Shown in pieces: positions 38,448 to 45,605 of a DNA stretch of 64,000 nucleotides. The DNA lies in NCBI GenBank assembly GCA_020848275.1, contig JADLAK010000073.1, forward strand, positions 1 to 64,000, written 5' to 3'. The notes below the pieces were generated by a model that was not told the DNA's origin, searched no databases, and saw only the letters and a program-made list of their open reading frames with translations. Position numbers and translations under genes: made by a program. Positions within the stretch are counted from its first letter, which is position 1; every line of letters begins with the position of its first letter. Source of the DNA: Planctomycetota bacterium. Its GTDB lineage: Bacteria > Planctomycetota > UBA8742 > UBA2392.

Positions 38448-39953
38448 ATGCGCAACTTTGCAAACACCAGTCGTAACCGCCGCAGGGGCGCGGCGGTCGG
38501 CTACGCTATGCTGTTTTTTGTGGCGGTGACTATTTCCGGCTCGACGTTTTTGGCCATCACGGCGCAGCATCAGCTTCAATTGATGCACTACGGCCTGACC
38601 GCGCGGTTGCGCGCGGCGACGGAAAACGCACTCGAGACCACTCGCGGGCGTTTCACGCTCGTTGCGGGAACCCAGGAGAACTGGGACACCCTGTTGCCCA
38701 ATTCAGGTTGGAACACGATCCAGACCGTTGTCATCGACAGCGTAAGCGTTGTCGTCTCGGGTCAGAGCGTGGGTACTGCAAGTTCACCCCAGTGCCAGCT
38801 TCGCGCCATTGGTACGCTTTCCGGTCGCCAGTGGGCTTGCCTGTATGAATTCAAGATGACGTCATTGGGCGATTTCTCGATGTACTCCGGCGGCAATAAT
38901 ACCCAGACACTGCCGAGCCATCTCCATGTCAACGGCGGCTACTACAGCAAGACCACCATTAACATGAATAACGCATCCGATATCCACTTCTACAAAGGGG
39001 TGGCCACGGCGGGATCCGTTGTCAGCCCCAGCAGCGCCACGTTCGCCGAGGGTTACACCGAGAACGCCACCGTCATTGATTTTCAGCCCGCGCTCACGAC
39101 CTTCCCCGATGCGAAGGCGGCGGCTGCCAGCGCCAACATCCACTATTCAAACACGTGGAAGATTGAACTTCGTGGAACCAGCTATCGTCGCTATTACGAA
39201 CACAAAACAGGCAACAACAGCTACACCCAACTGACACAGGACATCGCCATTCCGAACAACGGCATAATCTATATCGAGAATGACGGTTGTCCTGCATCAG
39301 GCATCGACGCGAACATCGGCTATACCAACTCCAGAGCCAGTCGCGGAAACGGCGCCAGCGCCGCTCTGAAACTTTTTGGGTGGCTTGGCAACGGTACCGA
39401 CCAATGCAGGGTGTCAATCTATTGCGAAGACGGAGTGGACCTTGTCAACAACATCACCTACCAGTCCCTGATGAGCACGCCTGACCTTCGCCGTGTCGGC
39501 CAGAAAAAATCGCCCGCAGCCAAGGCCATCCCGGAAATGCTGGCGGTGATCAGCGAGGACAATATTGCGCTGTGCCACAGTGATTGGACTCCATTGCCGA
39601 CCGCCTACGAGGTCACTAACGATCCGGCATTTGTCGCATGGGACGGCACGGTCTATGACGACGACGAGCACAAGGACAATCAGTATGCTTTCGATGGCGT
39701 GTTCGTGGGCTACTCCGTGATTGATCGCGGTACCGGAAACCTTGCTGGTTCGGGAACCACGGAGTTCTGGCTCTGCGGCAGCATTATTTCGGGCAATGCG
39801 CCGTTCAACAACACGCTGGATATCTGCGATCGCACCAACATCGACTGGGACTGGCGCCTTGAGGACGAAGAGCCCCCGTTCTTGATCAAGACTTACGGCT
39901 CGGCTCCCCCGGTCATTGCCGGTTCGTTCCGGTCCTACAACCCCGCTAATTAG
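38448..39953 (+). CDS. Surface protein with pilin/PilX-like N-terminal membrane segment
   Basis: The 501-aa protein starts MRNFANTSRNRRRGAAVGYAMLFF, a basic stretch followed by one long hydrophobic segment (residues 15-36), like the N-termini of PilX-type minor pilus proteins. The next roughly 470 residues are Asn/Ser/Thr/Gly-rich and beta-like (LPSHLHVNGGYYSKTTINMNNASDIHFYKGVA), with phrases reminiscent of DUF4900-type pilus-associated proteins. There is no prepilin GFTLIE motif. I cannot assign a function. Upstream DNA 38291-38447 is markedly AT-rich for this genome and probably contains the promoter, but no firm -35/-10 pair is seen. Confidence 0.65.
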   Translation: MRNFANTSRNRRRGAAVGYAMLFFVAVTISGSTFLAITAQHQLQLMHYGLTARLRAATENALETTRGRFTLVAGTQENWDTLLPNSGWNTIQTVVIDSVSVVVSGQSVGTASSPQCQLRAIGTLSGRQWACLYEFKMTSLGDFSMYSGGNNTQTLPSHLHVNGGYYSKTTINMNNASDIHFYKGVATAGSVVSPSSATFAEGYTENATVIDFQPALTTFPDAKAAAASANIHYSNTWKIELRGTSYRRYYEHKTGNNSYTQLTQDIAIPNNGIIYIENDGCPASGIDANIGYTNSRASRGNGASAALKLFGWLGNGTDQCRVSIYCEDGVDLVNNITYQSLMSTPDLRRVGQKKSPAAKAIPEMLAVISEDNIALCHSDWTPLPTAYEVTNDPAFVAWDGTVYDDDEHKDNQYAFDGVFVGYSVIDRGTGNLAGSGTTEFWLCGSIISGNAPFNNTLDICDRTNIDWDWRLEDEEPPFLIKTYGSAPPVIAGSFRSYNPAN

Positions 39954-39975
39954 GCGCATGGCCAGCATATGATCC

Positions 39976-39997
39976 AAGGCCGCCTTCGGGCGGTCTT
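39976..39997 (+). terminator. Hairpin after the pilin-like gene
   Basis: AAGGCCGCC, loop TTC, GGGCGGTCTT, followed by GTTCGTTT. It is a moderately convincing terminator (one mismatch region, partial T tract) and lies 23 nt after the stop. Confidence 0.65.
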
Positions 39998-40038
39998 GTT
40001 CGTTTGCAGCCGCGCAAAAAACTCACGAAACCCGTATT

Positions 40039-40067
40039 TTGTTCTTTTTATGTTTTTTGGATATTAT
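40039..40067 (+). promoter_or_regulatory. Candidate sigma-70 promoter for the double-PAS gene
   Basis: TTGTTC (40039-40044), 17-nt spacer, TATTAT (40062-40067), in an AT-rich island upstream of the gene that starts at 40131. TATATA overlaps the -10 and is an alternative hexamer. Confidence 0.55.
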
Positions 40068-40130
40068 ATAGTATTGGTAAGAATGGCAGTCGAACCGGGC
40101 AGACAACCGAACAGCAAGGAAAACCTCGCC

Positions 40131-40853
40131 ATGCTTCAACAGACCCCGCAAAAAGAAACCGCACTTCCGGCCTTGATTGAAAACTCCGCTGATCCTGTCT
40201 TCGCGCTCGACGGGCTCGGCCGCTTCACCTTTGCCAACGCCCGCATGCGCTCGCTGGTCGGCACCGAAAACGTCGCCGGTTTGCCTCTCAGCCGCTTCGT
40301 GACGCCCCAGGACCACATCGTGCTCGATGAAGCACTGGCTACCGTCGCTTGCGGCGAGCGCGGCGAAATCGACCGCGTCAATATCCAGGGCGCGCGCCGC
40401 GCCTCGCTGTCGATCAGTTATTCACCCGCGCCGACGGGCATGTTCTGCATCGCCCACGAAATCACCGGCGTCGCCGAGGTTGAATCCGACCTGTGGCTCA
40501 AGGGCAAGGCGCTGATGTCGGTCAGCGACGCCGTGATTATTTGCGACGCGCTGCTTCCCAACCTGCCTATCCGCTTTGTGAACCCGGCGTTCACCGAGCT
40601 CACGGGCTATGCCGCCGCACAGGTATTAGGCCGCGATGCCCGTTTGTTGGAGGGGCCCGCGACGGATCTTTCGACGGTTGAGAGGATGTGCGAGGCCTTT
40701 GCCGACGGCCGCCGCTTCCAGGGCGAAGTGATGATCCACCGTGGCGACGGAAGCTCTGTGCGCACGAAACTCACCATCGCACCGGTCTACCGCGAGGGCA
40801 ACCTGACGCACTTCGTGATCTCGGTGTGCGACATCTCGAAGGTAGCAGCGTAG
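40131..40853 (+). CDS. Double PAS-domain protein; second PAS is LOV-like without the cysteine
   Basis: The 240-aa protein consists of two PAS domains with no output domain. The ATG at 40131 has AAGGA upstream; an earlier in-frame ATG at 39969 lies in the hairpin of the previous gene. PAS1 (12-115) has ADPVFALDGLGRFTFANARM. PAS2 (122-236) has IRFVNPAFTELTGYAAAQVLGRDARLLEGP, the LOV pattern GRNCRFLQGP with Ala170 in place of the photoactive Cys, then HRGDGSSVRTKLTIAPVYREGNLTHFV. A sensory or protein-binding role is likely; ordinary flavin-cysteinyl photochemistry is not. Generic PAS is the alternative. It may be co-transcribed with glmM (44 nt). Confidence 0.75.
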   Translation: MLQQTPQKETALPALIENSADPVFALDGLGRFTFANARMRSLVGTENVAGLPLSRFVTPQDHIVLDEALATVACGERGEIDRVNIQGARRASLSISYSPAPTGMFCIAHEITGVAEVESDLWLKGKALMSVSDAVIICDALLPNLPIRFVNPAFTELTGYAAAQVLGRDARLLEGPATDLSTVERMCEAFADGRRFQGEVMIHRGDGSSVRTKLTIAPVYREGNLTHFVISVCDISKVAA

Positions 40854-40897
40854 GCGTCCTTGACCTGTCCCCTGCGCGCTCGCAAACTGACGCGCTC

Positions 40898-42451
40898 ATG
40901 TCCAGGACCACCGCCAAGACAGGCCGCAAGAAGCCGACCAAACCGGTCACCGGCAAGCCCACGCACAAATCCGCGCCGCGGGGCGCCGTCGAGCGTATTT
41001 TCGGCACCGACGGCGTGCGCGCCGTCGCCGGTGAAGGACCGCTCAATCCTGAAAACGTCCTGCGGCTGGGCCGCGCCCTGGGCCGTTACCTGCAAAGCCA
41101 CAGCAAGAGCAAAGATCGCCCCGTTGTGCTGCTCGGCGTCGACCCGCGGCCCAGCGCCGACATGGTCGGCACCTCGATGGCCGCGGGGCTGATCGCCGAG
41201 TGCTGCGACGTCCATTGGCCCGGCATGATGAGCACTCCGGAAGTCGCGTTCTTGACAAACCACGGTCCGTTTGCGGCGGGCGTGATGATTACCGCCAGCC
41301 ACAACCCGGCCACGGACAACGGCATCAAGATTTTCGGCAAGGACGGCGGCAAGCTGCCCGACGCCGTCGAGCGCGAGTTCGAGAAGTTGATATTGACCTC
41401 GGGCGGAGACGCCGAGCCCGACAAAAGCCGCTTTGGCTGGCTCAAGCTTGCGCGCGAAAAACATTACGAGGAGTTCATCGTCAAGACGTTCCGCGCAAGC
41501 TTCGCGTCGCTGGGCAAGAAGCCGCTGCGCGTCGTCTTCGACTGCGCCTTTGGCGCACGCAGCATCGACCTGCAGGTCGTCAGCCGCCTTGCGCGCAGCG
41601 TCGCGCTTGGCCGCACCAACCCGGAATTCCGTGTCGGCGCGTCGATGAAAACCGGCGGCGACCACGCTGACAACAAGCTGGAGATTGTGTTTCTCAACGC
41701 GGCGTCGCCGAACCAGCCCGACAATCACCACCTCATCAATGACAATGTGGGCTCGCTTTACCCCGAGGCCTGCGCCGAAGCCGTCAAGAAGATGAAAGCC
41801 GACCTGGGCGTGTGCTTTGACGGTGACGGAGACCGCTGCATCCTGATCGATGAAAACGGCGGCATCCGCGACGGCGACTACATGCTGGCTTTGCTTGCGG
41901 CGGACCTGCATGCGCGCAACAAGCTGGCGAAAAATACCGTGATCTCGACGGTGATGGCGAATTACGGCCTGCAGGAAGCGATGGAGGCGCTGGGCGCAAA
42001 GCTCGTGCGCACCGACGTCGGCGACCGCTACGTGGTGGAGGCGATGAAACAGGCCGGCGCGGTGCTGGGCGGCGAGCCCAGCGGCCACGTGATCATCAAC
42101 GATGAAGGCCATCCCTTTGGCGACGGCCTGTACACGGCGCTACGCATCATTGAAGTAATGCTGGAGAGCGGCAAGCCGCTTTCGGCGATGTGCGAAAGCC
42201 TGACGAAATACCCGCAGTTGCTGACCAATGTGAAGGTGTCGAGCAAGCCGCCGCTGGGAACGTTGTCAAAGTTCCAGAAGGTGCTGGCGCGGGCGCAGGA
42301 AAAACTTGAGGGCGTCGGGCGCGCGGTGGTGCGCTACTCGGGCACGGAGCCGGTGCTGCGAGTGATGGTCGAGGGCAAGGATTCGAAGCTGGTGGAGTCT
42401 GTCGCCCGCAACCTTGCCGATGAAGCCGCAAAGGCCCTGGGCGTGAAGTAG
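40898..42451 (+). CDS. glmM: Phosphoglucosamine mutase (GlmM-type alpha-D-phosphohexomutase)
   Basis: The enzyme interconverts glucosamine-6-P and glucosamine-1-P for UDP-GlcNAc. The 517-aa protein starts at the ATG at 40898, giving a 30-residue Lys/Pro/Thr-rich lead, then IFGTDGVRAVAGEGPLNPENVLRLG. It has the phosphoserine loop VMITASHNPATDNGIK, metal-binding DGDGDRCIL, sugar-binding GGEPSGHVI and phosphate-binding RYSGTEPVLRVM. It is longer than E. coli GlmM (445 aa), with an insertion around 245-290 (SVALGRTNPEFRVGASMKTGG). tsaB follows after a palindrome-filled gap. Confidence 0.93.
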   Translation: MSRTTAKTGRKKPTKPVTGKPTHKSAPRGAVERIFGTDGVRAVAGEGPLNPENVLRLGRALGRYLQSHSKSKDRPVVLLGVDPRPSADMVGTSMAAGLIAECCDVHWPGMMSTPEVAFLTNHGPFAAGVMITASHNPATDNGIKIFGKDGGKLPDAVEREFEKLILTSGGDAEPDKSRFGWLKLAREKHYEEFIVKTFRASFASLGKKPLRVVFDCAFGARSIDLQVVSRLARSVALGRTNPEFRVGASMKTGGDHADNKLEIVFLNAASPNQPDNHHLINDNVGSLYPEACAEAVKKMKADLGVCFDGDGDRCILIDENGGIRDGDYMLALLAADLHARNKLAKNTVISTVMANYGLQEAMEALGAKLVRTDVGDRYVVEAMKQAGAVLGGEPSGHVIINDEGHPFGDGLYTALRIIEVMLESGKPLSAMCESLTKYPQLLTNVKVSSKPPLGTLSKFQKVLARAQEKLEGVGRAVVRYSGTEPVLRVMVEGKDSKLVESVARNLADEAAKALGVK

Positions 42452-42461
42452 AGGCGAAGTG

Positions 42462-42544
42462 AGCCACGAATGCGCACGAATAAACACGAATGATAAAGAG
42501 AGTCAGGTTTGTAAATTCGTGCTGACTCGTGTCCGTTCGTGGCT
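42462..42544. repeat. CACGAAT-word palindrome between glmM and tsaB
   Basis: The left arm 42462-42492 repeats CACGAAT, starting AGCCACGAATGCGCACGAAT. The right arm 42514-42544 is complementary and ends CGTTCGTGGCT. It is followed by a GACCACTGACCACTGA word (about 42555-42572). The same type is at 1427-1479. Confidence 0.85.
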
Positions 42545-42582
42545 AACACCCTTTCTGACCACTGACCACTGATAATCGACCT

Positions 42583-43308
42583 ATGGAAGGCGTGATCCTT
42601 GCAATCGAAACATCGGGCGAAACCGGCGGCGCGGCTGTGCTGCGCGCCGGCCAGGTGCTCGCCGATTTTTCCGTCAGCGCCGCCAAAAAACACGGCGGCG
42701 AGATCACGCATTGCGTCGACCGCGCGATGGCTGTAGCCAAGCTCGAGCGCGGCGCCATCGACGTGGTGGTCGCCAACTGCGGGCCCGGCAGCTACACCGG
42801 CCTGCGCATCGGGCTCACTACCGCGATCACGCTCAGTTATGCGCTGGACCGGCCCGCCGTCGGCGTGCCGTGCTTCGACGTGATGGCCACGCACTACAGC
42901 CTTAGCGGCGACCTGGACATGCGTTACAAGGGCGAGCTGTGGCCCGTGCTCGATGCGCGGCGCGACGAGGTCATGACCGCGAAGTTCATGTACGACAAGG
43001 GCGTGCTGGAGCGCGTGGGCGGCGACGAACTGATTAACCCTGCCGAGTTTGGCAAGAAGGCCGCGCCGGGCAGCATTGTGTTTGGCAGCGGCATTGCGCC
43101 CTACATTGACGTCTTCAAAACCCAGCCGGTGAAACTGGGGCCGGACGTGTTCAACTTGTCTGCCTCGAGCCTTGCGTTGCAGGCCTATCGCCAGCTTTTG
43201 AACGTGGCCGGCCACGACAAGATCGAGCGCCGCCTGATCGAGCCGAGATACTTCCGGCGCGTGCTCGCCAAGACCACTGCGCAACGCGCCGCCGAAAATG
43301 CCCCTTAG
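42583..43308 (+). CDS. tsaB: tRNA threonylcarbamoyladenosine biosynthesis protein TsaB
   Basis: This ASKHA-fold partner of TsaD stabilises the complex that makes t6A37 on ANN-decoding tRNAs. The 241-aa protein has ILAIETSGETGGAAVL, the conserved VVANCGPGSYTGLRIGLTTAITLSYAL, and PVLDARRDEVMTAKF. The second half is divergent and degenerate, as usual for TsaB. tsaD and tsaE are not in this window. It is flanked on both sides by palindromic repeats, and the last residues (NAP) lie at the edge of the repeat at 43309-43375. Confidence 0.93.
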   Translation: MEGVILAIETSGETGGAAVLRAGQVLADFSVSAAKKHGGEITHCVDRAMAVAKLERGAIDVVVANCGPGSYTGLRIGLTTAITLSYALDRPAVGVPCFDVMATHYSLSGDLDMRYKGELWPVLDARRDEVMTAKFMYDKGVLERVGGDELINPAEFGKKAAPGSIVFGSGIAPYIDVFKTQPVKLGPDVFNLSASSLALQAYRQLLNVAGHDKIERRLIEPRYFRRVLAKTTAQRAAENAP

Positions 43309-43375
43309 GGATCAGGGAATAGGGATCGGGGATTAGATGCACCCAAATCCCTGATCCCAAATCCCTAACCCCTTG
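43309..43375. repeat. Iterated GGGATCAGGGA/AATCCCTGA palindrome
   Basis: GGGATCAGGGAATAGGGATC and GGGGATTAG are followed by the complementary AAATCCCTGATCCC and AAATCCCTAACCCC. It begins at or just past the tsaB stop. It is the same word family as 29069-29158. Confidence 0.85.
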
Positions 43376-43433
43376 CATTCGAACACTGTCATTTGGACTA
43401 ATCTGTGGCATCTAATCAACACAGGAACCCGAC

Positions 43434-44888
43434 ATGCCTCTTATCGCCCGTCCCGCCGCATTCCCGACCAAACTCTTCATCAATAACGAATTCGTCGACG
43501 CAAAGGACAAGCGCACTTACGACAGCATCAACCCCGCTACCGAAGACGTCGTCGCGCCCATTGCGTGTGCCGGCAAAGCCGACCTCGACGCCGCAATCGC
43601 CGCCGGCAAGGCCGCGCTTGCGGGCAAGTGGGGGACAATGTCGCCCGCGCAACGCAGCGGTTTAATCTTCAAGGTCAGCGCGGAAATCATGAAACGCAAA
43701 GAGCAGTTTGCGGCGCTGGAGGCGATGGACGCGGGCAAGCCCTACAGTGAATCGCTGATGATCGACGTGCCGATGACCGCCGATCACTTCGCGTACTACG
43801 CGGGCGTTCTGCGCTCGCTGCAGGGCGAGACCATCCCGGTCAATGACGCGCTCTTTGTCTACACGCTGCGCGAGCCCCTGGGCATCGTCGCGGGCATCAC
43901 GCCCTGGAACTTCCCGATGATCATGGCCGCGCGCAAAATCGCGCCCGCGATCGCCGCCGGCAACTGCGTGATCCTGAAGCCGGCCAACCCGACCCCGCTG
44001 ACGGCGCTGCTGATCGCCGAGTGCTGCGCCGCCGCAGGCATCCCGCCGGGCGTGGTCAGCGTACTGCCGGGCAAGGGCAGCGAAATCGGCCAGCAGATCG
44101 TCGAGCACCCGGACATCGCCGCGATCAGCTTCACCGGCAGCACGGAAATCGGCGTCAAGATGGTGCGCGATGCGGCGCCGACGCTGAAAAAGCTGACGAT
44201 GGAGTTGGGTGGAAAATCCCCGAACGTTGTGTTCGCTGACGCCGATATTGAGAACGCTGTTAAAGGAGCAACCGCGGCGATCTTTTACAACAAGGGCGAG
44301 GTCTGCACCGCGGGCTCGCGCTTGTTTGTCGAGGCGAAGGTCCACGACGAAGTCGTCGAGAAGCTCGGCCAGCGAGCAGCCAAGATGGTAGGCGGCGACC
44401 CGATGGACGACGCGACGCGCCTGGGCCCGCAGAACAACAAGCAGCAGTTCGAGACCACGCTGAAGTTTATCGAAGAAGGCAAGAAGGCCGGCGCCAAGCT
44501 TGTGGCCGGCGGCGAGCGTCAGGGCAGCAAGGGCTATTTCGTGAAACCCACGGTGTTCGCCGACACCAAACCGGAAATGAGCATCGTGAAGGAGGAAATC
44601 TTCGGCCCCGTGCTCGCTGTGCAAAAGTTCGAGACCTTCGACGAACTCGTGGCCAAGGCTAACGACTCGCGTTACGGGCTTGCGGCGGGCGTCTGGACGA
44701 AGGACGTCAGCAAGGCCCACAAGTACGCCAAGGCCGTCAAGGCCGGCAGCATCTGGGTCAACTGCTACAACTGGTACGACAGCGCCGTGCCCTACGGCGG
44801 CTACAAGCAAAGCGGCTACGGCCGCGAAATGGGGTTGACCGGCCTGACGCAGCTCACGCAATCCAAGAGCGTCTGGGTGCAGTTGTAA
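43434..44888 (+). CDS. NAD(P)-dependent aldehyde dehydrogenase
   Basis: The 484-aa protein oxidises an aldehyde to its acid. It shows GITPWNFPMIMAARKIAPAIAAGNCVILKPA, the Rossmann ISFTGSTEIG, the general base Glu in TMELGGKSPN, the nucleophile Cys in NKGEVCTAGSR and the C-terminal VPYGGYKQSGYGREMG. This pattern fits betaine/aldehyde dehydrogenase-like members; the substrate is not clear. The gene's last about 45 bp are repeated 600 bp downstream (45443-45497), with two small genes between the copies. Confidence 0.93.
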   Translation: MPLIARPAAFPTKLFINNEFVDAKDKRTYDSINPATEDVVAPIACAGKADLDAAIAAGKAALAGKWGTMSPAQRSGLIFKVSAEIMKRKEQFAALEAMDAGKPYSESLMIDVPMTADHFAYYAGVLRSLQGETIPVNDALFVYTLREPLGIVAGITPWNFPMIMAARKIAPAIAAGNCVILKPANPTPLTALLIAECCAAAGIPPGVVSVLPGKGSEIGQQIVEHPDIAAISFTGSTEIGVKMVRDAAPTLKKLTMELGGKSPNVVFADADIENAVKGATAAIFYNKGEVCTAGSRLFVEAKVHDEVVEKLGQRAAKMVGGDPMDDATRLGPQNNKQQFETTLKFIEEGKKAGAKLVAGGERQGSKGYFVKPTVFADTKPEMSIVKEEIFGPVLAVQKFETFDELVAKANDSRYGLAAGVWTKDVSKAHKYAKAVKAGSIWVNCYNWYDSAVPYGGYKQSGYGREMGLTGLTQLTQSKSVWVQL

Positions 44889-44889
44889 G
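44832..44889 (+). repeat. Direct repeat, copy 1 (ALDH 3' end)
   Basis: This holds GACGCAGCTCACGCA, CCAAGAGCGTCTGGGTGCAG and TTGTAAGGAA, the coding end of the aldehyde dehydrogenase. Copy 2 at 45443-45497 matches, with a 5-nt gap and a few substitutions. Confidence 0.85.
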
Positions 44890-44897
44890 GAATTCTT

Positions 44898-45155
44898 GTG
44901 CCGAAATGGCCGGACTGGTGGGAGTGGGAGCTGGATGTCTCCAACCCGCATTTGCGGGACAACATGGTTATTCGACGCTTTAGCGAAGTCGATTTGCGCG
45001 ATATGATGGAAAACGCGCGCAAATTAGCGCGTGACGTTGTGCCGGGCCGCTGGATCGTGGAGACACGGTTCGACAGCGCAGACTGGGAAGTCATCGTTGA
45101 ACCTGATGCGGTCAAACAACGTCTGATCGTGGTTACCGCCTACGAAGTGTACTGA
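44898..45155 (+). CDS. DUF4258-type small protein, possible toxin of a TA-like pair
   Basis: The 85-aa protein begins with a GTG at 44898, and its ribosome binding site TAAGGA overlaps the aldehyde dehydrogenase stop. It has WPDWWEWELDVSNPHLRDNM, FSEVDLRDMMENARKL, GRWIVETRF and WEVIVEPD..LIVVTAYEV, the pattern of DUF4258 proteins, small basic-and-acidic proteins of the RelE/BrnT-like toxin world. It is coupled to the next gene by TGATG. Together they sit between duplicated ends of another gene. A toxin role is inference from the family and context. Confidence 0.65.
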   Translation: MPKWPDWWEWELDVSNPHLRDNMVIRRFSEVDLRDMMENARKLARDVVPGRWIVETRFDSADWEVIVEPDAVKQRLIVVTAYEVY

Positions 45156-45421
45156 TGAGTGACTATCCGTATCTCCACGTGACCTTTAGAAACGGCAAGT
45201 TCTTTGCCGCGTACCTTTATTTGGCTGAACCGCGCGGCAAAGGACGCCCGAAGACCAAGCGCCTGTCTGGCTCAGTGTTGCTCGATGTTGATGAAAACGG
45301 CACTCCCATCGGCGTGGAGATTCTGTCGCGCGAGGGCCTGGATGCAGCAACACTAAACAGGCTTTTGAAACCTCATGGTGTCCGCACGATCGAACCGCGC
45401 GAGCTTGAAACGGCCGCCTGA
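45155..45421 (+). CDS. DUF2283-type small protein, possible antitoxin partner
   Basis: The 88-aa protein starts at ATG 45155, overlapping the previous stop by one base (TGATG), so translation is coupled. It contains FFAAYLYLAEPRGKGRPKTKRL, SVLLDVDENGTPIGVEILS and LNRLLKPHGV. The stretch D-V-D-E-N-G-x-x-I-G-x-E-I-L is the signature of DUF2283. DUF4258 and DUF2283 genes are found next to each other in many genomes, and an antitoxin role has been proposed for such partners; here it is inference. Confidence 0.65.
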   Translation: MSDYPYLHVTFRNGKFFAAYLYLAEPRGKGRPKTKRLSGSVLLDVDENGTPIGVEILSREGLDAATLNRLLKPHGVRTIEPRELETAA

Positions 45422-45442
45422 CCTTCGTTTCTCAGCGCAATC

Positions 45443-45497
45443 GGGTTTGACCGACGCAGCTCACGCAGACCAAGAGCGTCTGGGTGCAGCTGTAACG
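45443..45497 (+). repeat. Direct repeat, copy 2 (ALDH 3'-end duplicate)
   Basis: GACGCAGCTCACGCA, CCAAGAGCGTCTGGGTGCAG and CTGTAACGG recreate the last codons (SKSVWVQL-like, here TKSVWVQL) and stop of the aldehyde dehydrogenase. It is followed at once by a strong terminator, so this may be the original gene end. Confidence 0.85.
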
Positions 45498-45539
45498 GAA
45501 CATTCGCACTTGCCGTTACACGACTGAAACAAAACGTTC

Positions 45540-45571
45540 ACGACGCCCCGGGTTCTCCCGGGCGTCGCTTT
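45540..45571 (+). terminator. Rho-independent terminator
   Basis: CGACGCCCCGGG, loop TTCT, CCCGGGCGTCG and then CTTTGTTT. It lies downstream of the duplicated aldehyde dehydrogenase end and before the MRDD-family gene. Confidence 0.85.
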
Positions 45572-45574
45572 GTT

Positions 45575-45590
45575 TGGCACGGCGGTTGCA
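45575..45590 (+). promoter_or_regulatory. Sigma-54 promoter core before the MRDD-family gene
   Basis: TGGCACG (45575-45581), GCGG, TTGCA (45586-45590) is a perfect -24/-12 match, continued by ATATCGC. The predicted start of transcription (about 45601) is only a few bases before the ATG at 45606, so the message would be nearly leaderless. The flanks resemble those of the site at 8574-8589. Confidence 0.65.
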
Positions 45591-45605
45591 ATATCGCGCC
45601 GCGCT

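Noticed and set aside
39969-40130. Upstream start of the double-PAS gene
   Set aside because: The extra residues read through the hairpin and promoter region; the ATG at 40131 has the ribosome binding site.
43662-44951. Long minus-strand ORF of 429 aa
   Set aside because: Shadow of the aldehyde dehydrogenase gene, which has all its catalytic motifs on the plus strand.
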